64,000 nucleotides of DNA from Changchengzhania lutea (GTDB lineage: Bacteria; Bacteroidota; Bacteroidia; Flavobacteriales; Flavobacteriaceae), in NCBI RefSeq assembly GCF_006974145.1, contig NZ_CP039456.1, forward strand, positions 3,844,499 through 3,908,498. Direction: 5' to 3'. The notes under the pieces were generated by a model. That model ran no database searches. It had not been told where the DNA came from and saw nothing but the letters and a program-made list of their open reading frames with translations. Position 1 is the first letter of the stretch. The number at the start of each line of letters is the position of its first letter. Shown here one piece after another: positions 18,611 through 26,214 of this stretch. The translations under genes were made by a program, and so were the position numbers.

Positions 18611-19869
18611 CAGGGCAAACTCACACTTTTTTCAGCCATTTTGTTTACTTAAAAACACACTTAATTATCTGATATTTAGTTAGATAGCTGTTGTTTTTCA
18701 TTTTAAATTATTGTATATTATACTGATAATCAATAATTTAAGTGTTTTAAAAACAATGAACAAATTCAAGTCTATATTCAGTAAGATAAACGATCCTAGA
18801 AGCGATATAAACAAGCTTCATAACTTAGAAGACATCCTTCTTATTGGTATAATTAGTGTGATTTGTGCGGCAGATTCATGGAAAGATATGGAAACTTATG
18901 CCAAAGCAAAAGTAGATTTTTTGCGTTCATTTCTTGATTTGCCAAATGGTACGCCCTCTGATGACACCTTTAACCGAGTGTTCTCTTCCATTGATTCAGA
19001 ACAATTTGAAACCTGTTTTATAGATTGGGTCTCTAATTTGATTGATATAACGGCTGGCGAGGTTATTCCCATTGATGGTAAAACCTTGAGAGGTGCTAAA
19101 TCTAATGGTAAGAAATCCCCTTTTCACATGGTAAGTGCTTGGGCAAGCAAAAACAATATGGTTTTAGGACAGGTCAAGGTTTCTGAAAAATCCAATGAAA
19201 TTACGGCCATACCAAAACTACTGGAACTAATTACTGTAAAAGGATGTGTAGTTACCATTGATGCCATGGGCTGTCAAAAGGCTATTGCAGAAACTATTAT
19301 TAAACAAGAAGCAGATTACATCTTAGCTGTAAAAGAAAACCAAAAGCAATTGCATCAAGATATTCTAGACGAATTTCGCTTTGGCAAGACTATAGATAGC
19401 CATACCGATGAAGATCTGGGACACGGCAGGATAGAAACACGAAAATGTAGTGTTATCAATGACTTTAAATTTATTGAAGACCAAGATAAATGGACAGGGC
19501 TGGAAAGTATAGTAAAAGTAGAAAGTATTAGAGAATTTAAAAACTCCGACAAGCCAACAGAAACAGCTACAAGATATTATATATCAAGTGTGAAAACAGA
19601 TGCAAAAGCACTACAGAAAATGATACGCTTACATTGGGGAATTGAAAACAAACTACATTGGGTACTCGATGTGGCTTTCTCTGAAGACGCCTCAAGAAAA
19701 AGAGCTGGTAATGCTGCCCAAAATTTCTCTATACTAAGCAAAATTGCACTAAACTTGCTAAGAAAAGATAAACAAACCAAGCAAGGACTAAAAGGAAAAA
19801 GGCTAAAAGCGGCTTACGATAACAACTATCTTATTAAGATCTTAGGAATAAAAGTGTGAGTTTGCCCTG
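18611..19869 (+). mobile_element. ISAs1-family insertion sequence, complete
   Basis: 1259 bp with perfect 20-bp terminal inverted repeats CAGGGCAAACTCACACTTTT (18611-18630 and complement at 19850-19869) and a 10-bp target duplication GACCAAAAAT on both sides (18601-18610, 19870-19879). It carries one intact transposase gene. Its right end lies within the last codons of the universal stress gene 19834-20685. Confidence 0.95.
18756..19859 (+). CDS. ISAs1-family transposase
   Basis: About 367 residues from the ATG at 18756 (an ATT start 45 bp earlier only adds MYIILIINNLSVLKT, outside the family N-terminus). DDE_Tnp_ISAS1 features: HNLEDILLIGIISVICAADS, the catalytic Asp in PIDGKTLRGAK, the second Asp in VVTIDAMGCQKAIA, ADYILAVKENQ, and the Glu-bearing HWGIENKLHWVLDVAFSED. 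The frame is intact, so this element may be active. Confidence 0.95.
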   Translation: MNKFKSIFSKINDPRSDINKLHNLEDILLIGIISVICAADSWKDMETYAKAKVDFLRSFLDLPNGTPSDDTFNRVFSSIDSEQFETCFIDWVSNLIDITAGEVIPIDGKTLRGAKSNGKKSPFHMVSAWASKNNMVLGQVKVSEKSNEITAIPKLLELITVKGCVVTIDAMGCQKAIAETIIKQEADYILAVKENQKQLHQDILDEFRFGKTIDSHTDEDLGHGRIETRKCSVINDFKFIEDQDKWTGLESIVKVESIREFKNSDKPTETATRYYISSVKTDAKALQKMIRLHWGIENKLHWVLDVAFSEDASRKRAGNAAQNFSILSKIALNLLRKDKQTKQGLKGKRLKAAYDNNYLIKILGIKV

Positions 19870-20685
19870 GACCAAAAATGGTATTCTAGGATTAAAACCA
19901 ATTTTTTTTACTACTGATTCCTTAAAAATGTTTTCGACTAAACTATGTTTATATTTCACCATAGCAAGTATATTTATTTGTAGCTCTTCGATGAAATCAT
20001 TAATTTCTATGACTTTTTTGGAGTAATCTGGCATCCAATGAAAACTATAGTCATGATTATTTAAATAATTTTTAAGCATAGTGAAATTATACTCCTGTAC
20101 GCTATTTAATTCTTTTTCAACGTTAATATGAACAATCCTAATTTTAGAATTATATAAATCAGCTAAATGCTTCAAAGGCACTAAGTCTTTATTACTATAT
20201 GCATGTTTATAATCTGTTGCAAACGCTAGTTGAGTGGGTTCTAAATAATCATAATTTTGTGGCACAATTAACATTGGACAATGCCTCAGGCTTTGTATAG
20301 CGCTTACGGTATTACTCCCAAAAAGTAATTCTTTTGCACCCGTCGCGCCTTTGGTTGCCATAATAACTAAATCAATTAATTTTTCTTTAACGGCTACCTT
20401 AATGGCGCTTTGTAAATGTTTTGAACTTAAGATTACCTCAAAGCTGTGATTTGAGTTAGTATCTGCAACGTCGGCTAATTCCTTTAATTCCAACAATTCC
20501 TTCATAGCCTCTTCCCGCATAGTTCTTAATAACTTGTTTGAAAGACTAGACATGGTTGAAGCTTTAAGAGATGTGGAGTTTAATAAATAGAAAGTGCACA
20601 CCTCATCCTTGTAAAGTTTTAGTGCATAAACAATAGCATTCCATGAATTATCCGAAAAATCTGTTGGAAGTAAAATGTTGAGCAT
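19834..20685 (-). CDS. uspA-like: Universal stress protein with 3' end replaced by ISAs1 element
   Basis: 283 residues, tandem Usp domains. Domain 1 keeps the ATP motif in ATKGATGAKELLFGSN. Without the insertion the gene would end ...RIPFLVIPA and stop at 18589-18591 (minus strand), as shown by joining the sequences on either side of the IS and removing one target copy. The IS replaces the last three codons with 11 residues (QGKLTLLFLRS) read from its terminal repeat. Because only the extreme C-terminus is changed, the protein is probably still functional. Third gene of the three-Usp operon; 4 bp from the preceding gene. Confidence 0.9.
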   Translation of the reverse strand: MLNILLPTDFSDNSWNAIVYALKLYKDEVCTFYLLNSTSLKASTMSSLSNKLLRTMREEAMKELLELKELADVADTNSNHSFEVILSSKHLQSAIKVAVKEKLIDLVIMATKGATGAKELLFGSNTVSAIQSLRHCPMLIVPQNYDYLEPTQLAFATDYKHAYSNKDLVPLKHLADLYNSKIRIVHINVEKELNSVQEYNFTMLKNYLNNHDYSFHWMPDYSKKVIEINDFIEELQINILAMVKYKHSLVENIFKESVVKKIGFNPRIPFLVQGKLTLLFLRS

Positions 20686-20689
20686 GACC

Positions 20690-21541
20690 TTAAGTTTTAT
20701 TTGTTTGTATTGGAATGACCAGAAAAGGAATAGTTAAATGAAATCCAATCTGATTGATTGTAGATTTAAAAAACAAGTTCTCAAAAAATGAATGCTTGTT
20801 ATTAATCATGACCAACATATTTATTCGCGATTTTAATTGAAAATTAGTGATGGCCTGAGGAACAGTTTGACCACTTACACTATGATATAAATGTGCTACT
20901 TCTTTAAAATAATCTTCTAGATTTTGTTTATTCTTTTCTTGTTGTTCAGATAAATCATAGCCATAGGACACATTTAGAATATTAACTCTGGAGTTATAAA
21001 ACGATAAAATATCCAATATCGGTTTTATGTGATGATCTTGATAATGAACCTCATAATCTGTTGGAAACAAGACTTCATGAGGAGCTTCAAATTCAAAGTT
21101 TTCTGGTATGGCCAATATGGGACATTTTATATTTTTAAATACGTGTACGGTGTTTGACCCAAATAACACTTCTATGGCACCTGTAGCGCCTTTAGTTCCC
21201 ATAACAACGTAATCTATACCCTTCTCTATTACAACCTCTTTAATTTCAAGTATAAGTGTATTGAAAGCGGATATGCTTTCTATGGTATGTTTTGGATTAT
21301 TAAATTCCTTTTCTATTTTTTTTTCAAAGGTATCCAAATGTTTTAAAGAGTTTTCTCTAATCACGTCGCCTAAACCAAATTGAGCAGGACTCACTAAAAC
21401 ATATTCTACATGATAAATAGCCGGTGTATAGGTATTTAACAAATAGAATTTACAAGTATCATTCTTAAAGAGTTGTAACGCGTACTTGATAGCATTCCAA
21501 GAGTTTTCAGAAAAATCGGTGGGAAGAAGAATCTTTTTCAT
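20690..21541 (-). CDS. uspA-like: Universal stress protein, tandem UspA domains
   Basis: 283 residues. KILLPTDFSENSWNAIKYAL start and GTKGATGAIEVLFGSN ATP motif in domain 1; degenerate second domain ending TIPFLVIP. Middle gene of a three-Usp operon, 22 bp after the preceding gene. Very similar in plan to its neighbours, so it arose by tandem duplication. Confidence 0.9.
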   Translation of the reverse strand: MKKILLPTDFSENSWNAIKYALQLFKNDTCKFYLLNTYTPAIYHVEYVLVSPAQFGLGDVIRENSLKHLDTFEKKIEKEFNNPKHTIESISAFNTLILEIKEVVIEKGIDYVVMGTKGATGAIEVLFGSNTVHVFKNIKCPILAIPENFEFEAPHEVLFPTDYEVHYQDHHIKPILDILSFYNSRVNILNVSYGYDLSEQQEKNKQNLEDYFKEVAHLYHSVSGQTVPQAITNFQLKSRINMLVMINNKHSFFENLFFKSTINQIGFHLTIPFLVIPIQTNKT

Positions 21542-21563
21542 GATATACGTTTTAGTTAATAGT

Positions 21564-22424
21564 TTAAGGTCGTCTCATATTTTGCAATGCTAGAAATGGA
21601 ATACCCAGATTTAAACTCAATTCATCTATAGTGCTCGATTGAAACAAAATATTCTCTAAAAATGAATGTCTTGTATTGACCATAACTAGCATATCTATTT
21701 TATTCTGTTTGATATATTTATATATAGAATTAATAATGTGTTTGCTTTTTACGGTTTTAAAATGGGTTGGGGTTTTGCATAACTCCTCCTTTATGAAATT
21801 TTTATTATCGAGTTGCCGCAAGGATAACTTTTCACTTAATGATATGTAAAGTATGTCTATAACTGCTCTATAGGGGCAGGCCATTTCGCAAAGCAATTTT
21901 AATTCTCTTCGTTTATATGGGATCAAGAAATCGGTAGGGAAAAGTATATGCTTAGGTTGCGTGTATTGATATTGCTCTGGTATGGCCAGTACAGGACATT
22001 GTACATATTTTAAAACTTGCAAGGTATGACTCCCGAGCGTTATTTTTTTATCATTTGTTTTACCTCGGGTTCCCATGACAATGATGTCTATGTTTTTATC
22101 ATCAACAATTTTATCTGCTTCATCCATTAACAAATTATTAGATGATATAATCCTGTAAATATGTCTTGGATTTGGAGATATTTGTTTAATTTTCTTTAAA
22201 ATACTTCCCAATTGTTCTTCAGAGGTCTTGCTAACCTGTGTAGTCACTTTTTCTAAGCCTAGATTATTTAATAATTGATCATCTGTATAAATGTCATCTT
22301 GGTAGGCGTGCATAATGTAAAACACGCTTTTTTCATATTTAAAAAGTTCTAAAGCGTACATGAGCGCATTCATAGCGTTCTCAGAAAAATCGGTGGGAAT
22401 TAATATTTTTCTCATGGCCATCAA
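21564..22424 (-). CDS. uspA-like: Universal stress protein, tandem UspA domains
   Basis: 286 residues (start could also be the Met at 22415, MRKILIPTDFSENAMNALMY). Domain 1 carries GTRGKTNDKKITLGSH; domain 2 ends LGIPFLALQ. First gene of the three-Usp operon, with a consensus Fnr-like promoter 10-55 bp upstream. Confidence 0.9.
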   Translation of the reverse strand: MMAMRKILIPTDFSENAMNALMYALELFKYEKSVFYIMHAYQDDIYTDDQLLNNLGLEKVTTQVSKTSEEQLGSILKKIKQISPNPRHIYRIISSNNLLMDEADKIVDDKNIDIIVMGTRGKTNDKKITLGSHTLQVLKYVQCPVLAIPEQYQYTQPKHILFPTDFLIPYKRRELKLLCEMACPYRAVIDILYISLSEKLSLRQLDNKNFIKEELCKTPTHFKTVKSKHIINSIYKYIKQNKIDMLVMVNTRHSFLENILFQSSTIDELSLNLGIPFLALQNMRRP

Positions 22425-22434
22425 TTATTATGAC

Positions 22435-22477
22435 TAAAGTTAAAAATTAAACCGTTTTAAAACTATGATATATATCA
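22435..22477 (-). promoter_or_regulatory. Fnr-like promoter of the triple Usp operon
   Basis: Perfect dyad TGATATATATCA (22466-22477), 23-bp spacer, octamer TAACTTTA on the minus strand (22442-22435). Confidence 0.75.
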
Positions 22478-22528
22478 GATTAAAGAACTGAGCAAGTCTT
22501 CCTAGTTATTTAATTGCCTATTTACAAA

Positions 22529-22567
22529 CAAAAAAAAGGAATTGTTAATCATAACATTCCCTTTTTT
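22529..22567. terminator. Bidirectional hairpin with A/T tails
   Basis: A-run plus GGAATTGTT pairs with AACATTCC plus T-run across a short loop (one bulge). It sits between the last unit of the hairpin array and the promoter of the Usp operon, so it can stop minus-strand transcripts of the array before they enter the Usp genes. Confidence 0.55.
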
Positions 22568-22795
22568 CTTCACAACCTAAGCATGTGAATTGATTAATAG
22601 CCACATTTAAAAGATAGAAACAGGAAGCCAAAACTTCCTGTTTCCTCTTTAAAACATTCGATTTTATCAATTAACCTTTTCTAATCATCAATACACCTAA
22701 TGAAAGTTATATTAAATCTTCAGTTAAATAATATCTTCAAACGTTTCTAAACTAGATTAAGCATTTTTACAATGAAATCTCTAGTTGTTTTGATT

Positions 22796-22998
22796 AAAAC
22801 AGGAAGCCGAAACTTCCTGTTTTCCCAAAGTATCTAATGTCATCATCTAACGTTCAGTTTTCTACAATATCCTCCTTATCGCTAAAGACTACACTGAGGT
22901 TGTTCTGCCAAACAATAGCTTCAAATACTTGGTTTCGGCATTATCGTTTTGCAACAACAATACCTATTTTTTATAACTATGTAAAAAACTTTTTAATT
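22796..22998 (-). ncRNA. Candidate Fnr-driven small RNA (copy A)
   Basis: From the expected start (~22998, just after the octamer at 23005-23012) to the end of hairpin H2 is ~203 nt. The equivalent distance in copy B is also ~203 nt. Read on the minus strand, H2 has an 11-bp stem closed by UUUCGG. Transcription may continue to H1, ~180 nt further. Confidence 0.5.
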
Positions 22999-23004
22999 AT
23001 GATG

Positions 23005-23045
23005 CCAATTTAAATCTCTTTTTTCTATTTGGAAATGATATATCA
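23005..23045 (-). promoter_or_regulatory. Fnr-like promoter before small-RNA copy A
   Basis: TGATATATCA (23036-23045) has the two half-sites but only 2 bp between them rather than 4; the 23-bp spacer and octamer TAAATTGG (minus strand, 23012-23005) are kept. The 2-bp contraction may have weakened it. Confidence 0.5.
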
Positions 23046-23269
23046 GTTTCGAAACAAAATGGCATCGGTATTAATGCGTCATTTTATTAAAAACAGGAAG
23101 CCGAAGCTTCCTGTTTTCCCAAAGTATCTAATGGCATCACCTAACGTTCAGTTTTCTGCAATATCTTCTTTATTTCTAAAGACTACACTGAGGTTGTTCT
23201 GCTAAACAATAGCTTCAAATACTTTGTTTCGGCTTCATCATTTTTCAATAACAAAACCTATGCTTTATA

Positions 23270-23483
23270 AGAACCAGAAAGCCGGAACTTCCTGGTTCTT
23301 CAAAGTACTTAATTTCATTAATGTATCTTATAATTTTCTACAATGAACCCCTTATCACTAAAAGACTACATTGAGATTTATTCGGACACATAATAGCTTT
23401 AAATACTTTGTCCCGGTCTCATCATGTTATAATGATAAAACCTGATTTTTATTTTGATTTTTATTTTAAAAGAACGTTGTAAT
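23270..23483 (-). ncRNA. Candidate Fnr-driven small RNA (copy B)
   Basis: From the expected start near 23483 to the end of hairpin H4 (~23270) is ~205-214 nt. H4 keeps the stem with compensating base changes relative to H2/H3. The downstream unit ends at H3 (23090-23117), which on the minus strand is capped by C(UUCG)G and followed by TTTTTAAT, so a longer ~390-nt transcript is also possible. Confidence 0.5.
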
Positions 23484-23489
23484 TACAGG

Positions 23490-23532
23490 CTAATTTAAAT
23501 GACTTAATCTTACTAGGAAATGATATCCATCA
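23490..23532 (-). promoter_or_regulatory. Fnr-like promoter before small-RNA copy B
   Basis: Minus strand TGATGGATATCA (23532-23521), 23-bp spacer, octamer TAAATTAG (23497-23490). The nearest protein gene in this direction is 1 kb away, behind the hairpin array. Confidence 0.65.
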
Positions 23533-23547
23533 GTTTTGAAAAGAAAT

Positions 23548-23934
23548 TTATATTGGTACAATAACATAAGCCATATTCAATAGAAAAAGCCCTATTAAAA
23601 ATAATAAGGTGTAAATAACCTGTACCAGTTTGATATTAATAAATTCCAACCAAGCTACTGTAGGCTTGGGAAATATAAACAATGATAAGCCCATAAACAA
23701 AGAACTCCAACCAATGATGGTAATAATGAAGGTCCATTTAGGTTCCCAAATGTTGTGAATTAATATATTGATTAAGCCTATAATAATGGCTAAAAATGCA
23801 CCAATAATTAAAAATTTCTCATCCTTAAGATCATTAAAAACCTGCTGAATCCGTTTGGGGTTAAAACTTAATATCAAAAAGAAAATAATGAGGTACCAAC
23901 CCCAAAACTTCGCTAAAAAAATAGAATGGTTCAT
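23548..23934 (-). CDS. Small integral membrane protein, unknown function
   Basis: 128 residues with four predicted membrane helices (LAKFWGWYLIIFFLILSF, FLIIGAFLAIIIGLINILI, FIITIIGWSSLFMGLSLFI, LVQVIYTLLFLIGLFLLNMA). No family recognised with confidence. It has its own Fnr-like promoter and is divergent from the secreted protein at 24159. Confidence 0.65.
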   Translation of the reverse strand: MNHSIFLAKFWGWYLIIFFLILSFNPKRIQQVFNDLKDEKFLIIGAFLAIIIGLINILIHNIWEPKWTFIITIIGWSSLFMGLSLFIFPKPTVAWLEFINIKLVQVIYTLLFLIGLFLLNMAYVIVPI

Positions 23935-23996
23935 AATCTTTTTTTTTCATGTAACACTAAAAATGGAACATCTGTATGGTAACTTGTAGGCTTCCC

Positions 23997-24039
23997 AAAA
24001 CCTATTAACATGCTGGTTAAATAGTAATGATATAAACTG
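23997..24039 (-). promoter_or_regulatory. Fnr-like promoter (degenerate) of the membrane protein gene
   Basis: Minus strand CAGTTTATATCA (24039-24028), one good half-site only, but the 23-bp spacer and octamer TAGGTTTT (24004-23997) match the pattern. Confidence 0.5.
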
Positions 24040-24086
24040 ACGACTTTAAAAACAGAAAATAATTAACCTAAGATTTAGCCCGTAAC

Positions 24087-24129
24087 TGATGGTTATCATT
24101 TTCTAAATTGATTTATGTGGCTATTTTTA
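24087..24129 (+). promoter_or_regulatory. Fnr-like promoter of 24159-24656
   Basis: TGATGGTTATCA (24087-24098), 23-bp spacer, TATTTTTA (24122-24129). Confidence 0.7.
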
Positions 24130-24158
24130 TTTCATATTAACTTTTAAAAGTTTGAATT

Positions 24159-24656
24159 ATGAAAAAATTAATGCTCGGTTTATTTCTTATGGGATTAACC
24201 ACCCAAATCTTTGCTCAAGACCCCACACAATTACCAGAAGTTGTTATTGTACATAATTATAAATACTTAAACAGTGTAAACTCGGAAGATGTAGCTATAC
24301 CAGTTGAAAAATTACAATTAAAAGTGAGTGATTTTAATGTAAAAAACTTAGATATCTATTCAGACGAATATGATTTATATGATGTTTATTTTATTATTCC
24401 AGAAGGGAAAATACTTGCATCTTATAATAATGAAGGTGATTTATTGAGCACAGCCGAAAGATATAAAGATATCAATTTGCCTTCACCTGTTTTGAAATCA
24501 ATTGTGAATAGATTTCCAAATTGGTCTATTTCCAAAAATGTATATTTGGTTAATTATCATGACACTGGCAACATAAGAAAATTATATAAAATTACCTTGG
24601 AGAATGGTAAGCAACGTATTAGAGTTAAAGTGGATGATCAAGGCAATTTTCAATAA
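24159..24656 (+). CDS. Secreted PepSY-like/BLIP-like small protein
   Basis: 165 residues, signal peptide 1-20 (LTTQIFAQ). The second half (SPVLKSIVNRFPNWSISKNVYL ... LYKITLENGKQRIRVKVDDQGNF) has the pattern of PepSY-like/beta-lactamase-inhibitor-like domains common in Bacteroidota periplasmic proteins: helix, then antiparallel strands ending with D-x-x-G-x-F. Role unknown. Followed by a clear terminator. Confidence 0.6.
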   Translation: MKKLMLGLFLMGLTTQIFAQDPTQLPEVVIVHNYKYLNSVNSEDVAIPVEKLQLKVSDFNVKNLDIYSDEYDLYDVYFIIPEGKILASYNNEGDLLSTAERYKDINLPSPVLKSIVNRFPNWSISKNVYLVNYHDTGNIRKLYKITLENGKQRIRVKVDDQGNFQ

Positions 24657-24733
24657 CAATTAATTTAAATATTCAACCCCCATTTATCCATGTGATTAAA
24701 AGACGCCATATCTTAAAAACATACATAAGTATT

Positions 24734-24767
24734 AAAAGCATTTCCAACTTTTCGGGAGTGCTTTTTT
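24734..24767 (+). terminator. Intrinsic terminator after 24159-24656
   Basis: AAAAGCATTTCC (24734-24745) pairs with GGGAGTGCTTTT (two G-U pairs) across AACTTTTC, followed by TTTAT. Confidence 0.75.
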
Positions 24768-24962
24768 ATGTGCTTCTCTCAACAGACTCATTACCATAAA
24801 AGCAAAAATCAGTCGTGTTTTGATTGGACTTCTAGAATTAATTTACATTACACCATGGCTACTTTGTCATTATGAAACATCCATAACTAAAACTTGATAC
24901 CCAAGTGAAATGATTAAATGGATGTCGCATGTGACCAATAAAAAACAATAAATATAAACACA

Positions 24963-25005
24963 TGAAATATATCATTGTAGCACAGATTACATAACTATAT
25001 TTTTA
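24963..25005 (+). promoter_or_regulatory. Fnr-like promoter of the ferritin relic
   Basis: TGAAATATATCA (24963-24974), 23-bp spacer, TATTTTTA (24998-25005), 23 bp before the ferritin ATG. The promoter survives although the gene is broken. Confidence 0.65.
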
Positions 25006-25028
25006 ATGGTATAATTTAAAATAAAATA

Positions 25029-25421
25029 ATGAACACAAAATCTCAATTTTTAAGTGAGTCTATCCTAAAACTTCTTAATTATCGAATAGAGCAAGAATAA
25101 TTTTTATCAAAATTATATCCCTCTATGTCACTTTGGACAACAAATACAGACTTTTTGGGAGCAGGTAAATTATTCATAAAATATAGTGAAGAAGAACTCA
25201 AACATGCCGATAAAACCAGAGAAGTATTATTGGCAAATGGGCTGCAACCCATAACACCTGCTTTATCAAAACCCGAACAGGATTTTAAAAACCTTCTAAA
25301 TGTTATAAAATTAGCTTTCAATCATGAAACAGAAATTACAAAGCAATGCTATGCACTAACAAAATCTGCTTATAATGAAGATAATTATATGGTTGCCGAA
25401 TTGGGGTTATGGACAACTTAG
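25029..25421 (+). pseudogene. ftnA: Ferritin, interrupted and C-terminally truncated
   Basis: ATG at 25029 begins MNTKSQFLSESILKLLNYRIEQE and is stopped by TAA at 25098-25100, where ferritins have Glu/Glu of the first helix. The same frame continues (FLSKLYPSMSLW, GAGKLFIKYSEEELKHADKTREVLLANG, NHETEITKQCYALTKSAYNEDN), matching helices A to D of bacterial non-haem ferritin including the EExxH-type ferroxidase ligand. It ends at ELGLWTT, before the usual ~35-residue C-terminal helix, so both an internal stop and a 3' deletion are present. Iron storage by this copy is lost. Confidence 0.85.
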
Positions 25422-25423
25422 GG

Positions 25424-25685
25424 ATGAACATTATTTAGTGGAACGTTAATGGCCTACGCGCCATAATAAAAAAGGTTTTTTTTTGAATCTATTAAGCAAT
25501 TAAACCCAGATATACTTTGCATTAAAGAAACAAAAGCTCAAAATATTGAGTTTACAAAAACAATATCTCCTTTAAACACCTATAAACTGTATTGTAATTC
25601 GGCAGATAGAAAGGGGGATTCTGGAGCAGCGTTATTAAGCAAAACTGTTCCAAATACCATTATGAATACTATGCACCGAGGCTAA
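25424..25685 (+). pseudogene. xthA: Exodeoxyribonuclease III fragment
   Basis: From ATG 25424: MNII, then TAG (25436-25438) where the family has Ser, then WNVNGLRAIIKK, a one-base shift in the T-run 25476-25484, then FFESIKQLNPDILCIKETKAQ and later YKLYCNSADRKGDSGAALLSKT. This is the N-terminal ~85 residues of an XthA-type AP endonuclease, with Asn of WNVNG and Glu of the ETK motif visible. The rest of the gene is missing, and the sequence runs directly into an erythromycin-esterase fragment. Confidence 0.85.
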
Positions 25686-26196
25686 AGTTGTTGTCTGGGC
25701 ACATAATTCGCACATAGGTAATGCCTTGTCCACAGAAATGTATACCAGAGGTGAAATTAATATAGGGCATTTATGCAAGGAACATTTTGGTTCCAAATCT
25801 TATCACATAGGATTTGGAACGCATATAGGAACGGTTGCTGCTGCTAAAAACTGGGGTGGTACAATGGAAGTGATGGCTGTTAACAATTCAGTGGAAGGAA
25901 GTTATAAAAATCTCTGCCATAAAACCAACATTACAAATTTCACGCTGCATTTACGCGAAAATGATTCTAATAAAAAACTAATGGGATTTTTGAGTATTCC
26001 AAAACTTGAACGTGCCATAGGGGTGATTTACCAACTAAAAACAGAACTTATGAGTCACTATTTTCAGTGCCTTCTTGCGTCACAATTTGATGAATATATT
26101 TGGTTTAATGAATCAAAAGCAATAACCCCTATTTCAGCGAAAAAACAAGCGACCAAACTCCTTAAAATTCATCCTTTTGGCTTTATTGACACATAA
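25686..26196 (+). pseudogene. Erythromycin esterase-family C-terminal fragment
   Basis: About 170 residues beginning KVVVWAHNSHIGNALSTEMY, the conserved catalytic-region motif (WAHNxH) of the EreA/EreB-like family, followed by GFGTHIGTVAAAKNWGG and the C-terminal YFQCLLASQFDEYIWFNESKAITP. Full-length members are ~400-450 residues, so the N-terminal half has been lost in the deletion that fused it to xthA. In many Bacteroidota such a gene stands next to a phosphoribosyltransferase and a dienelactone-type hydrolase, as here (both intact on the other strand). Confidence 0.8.
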
Positions 26197-26214
26197 ATTA
26201 TAATCTGCTAGTGT

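Larger units (their letters stand above)
22615..23534 (-). repeat. Array of four related ~180-bp non-coding units with capping hairpins
   Basis: Four hairpins: H1 22617-22644, H2 22796-22823, H3 23090-23117, H4 23270-23299, all with the arm pattern ACAGGAAG / CTTCCTGT or its variant. H1-H2 and H3-H4 are ~180 bp apart; H2-H3 is ~294 because a promoter segment (with an Fnr-like site) lies between. The sequence between hairpins is related: words such as GACTACACTGAGGTTGTTCTG and AATAGCTTCAAATACTT recur in units 2 and 3 and in diverged form in unit 4; unit 1 is most diverged. The outer stem is AAAAC/GTTTT in H2-H3 but GAACC/GGTTC in H4, a paired change that keeps the stem. No frame longer than 60 codons exists here. 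Confidence 0.75.

Noticed and set aside
22615-23534. CRISPR-like array
   Set aside because: The repeated hairpins are 180-294 bp apart, the intervening DNA is itself related, and no cas gene is nearby.
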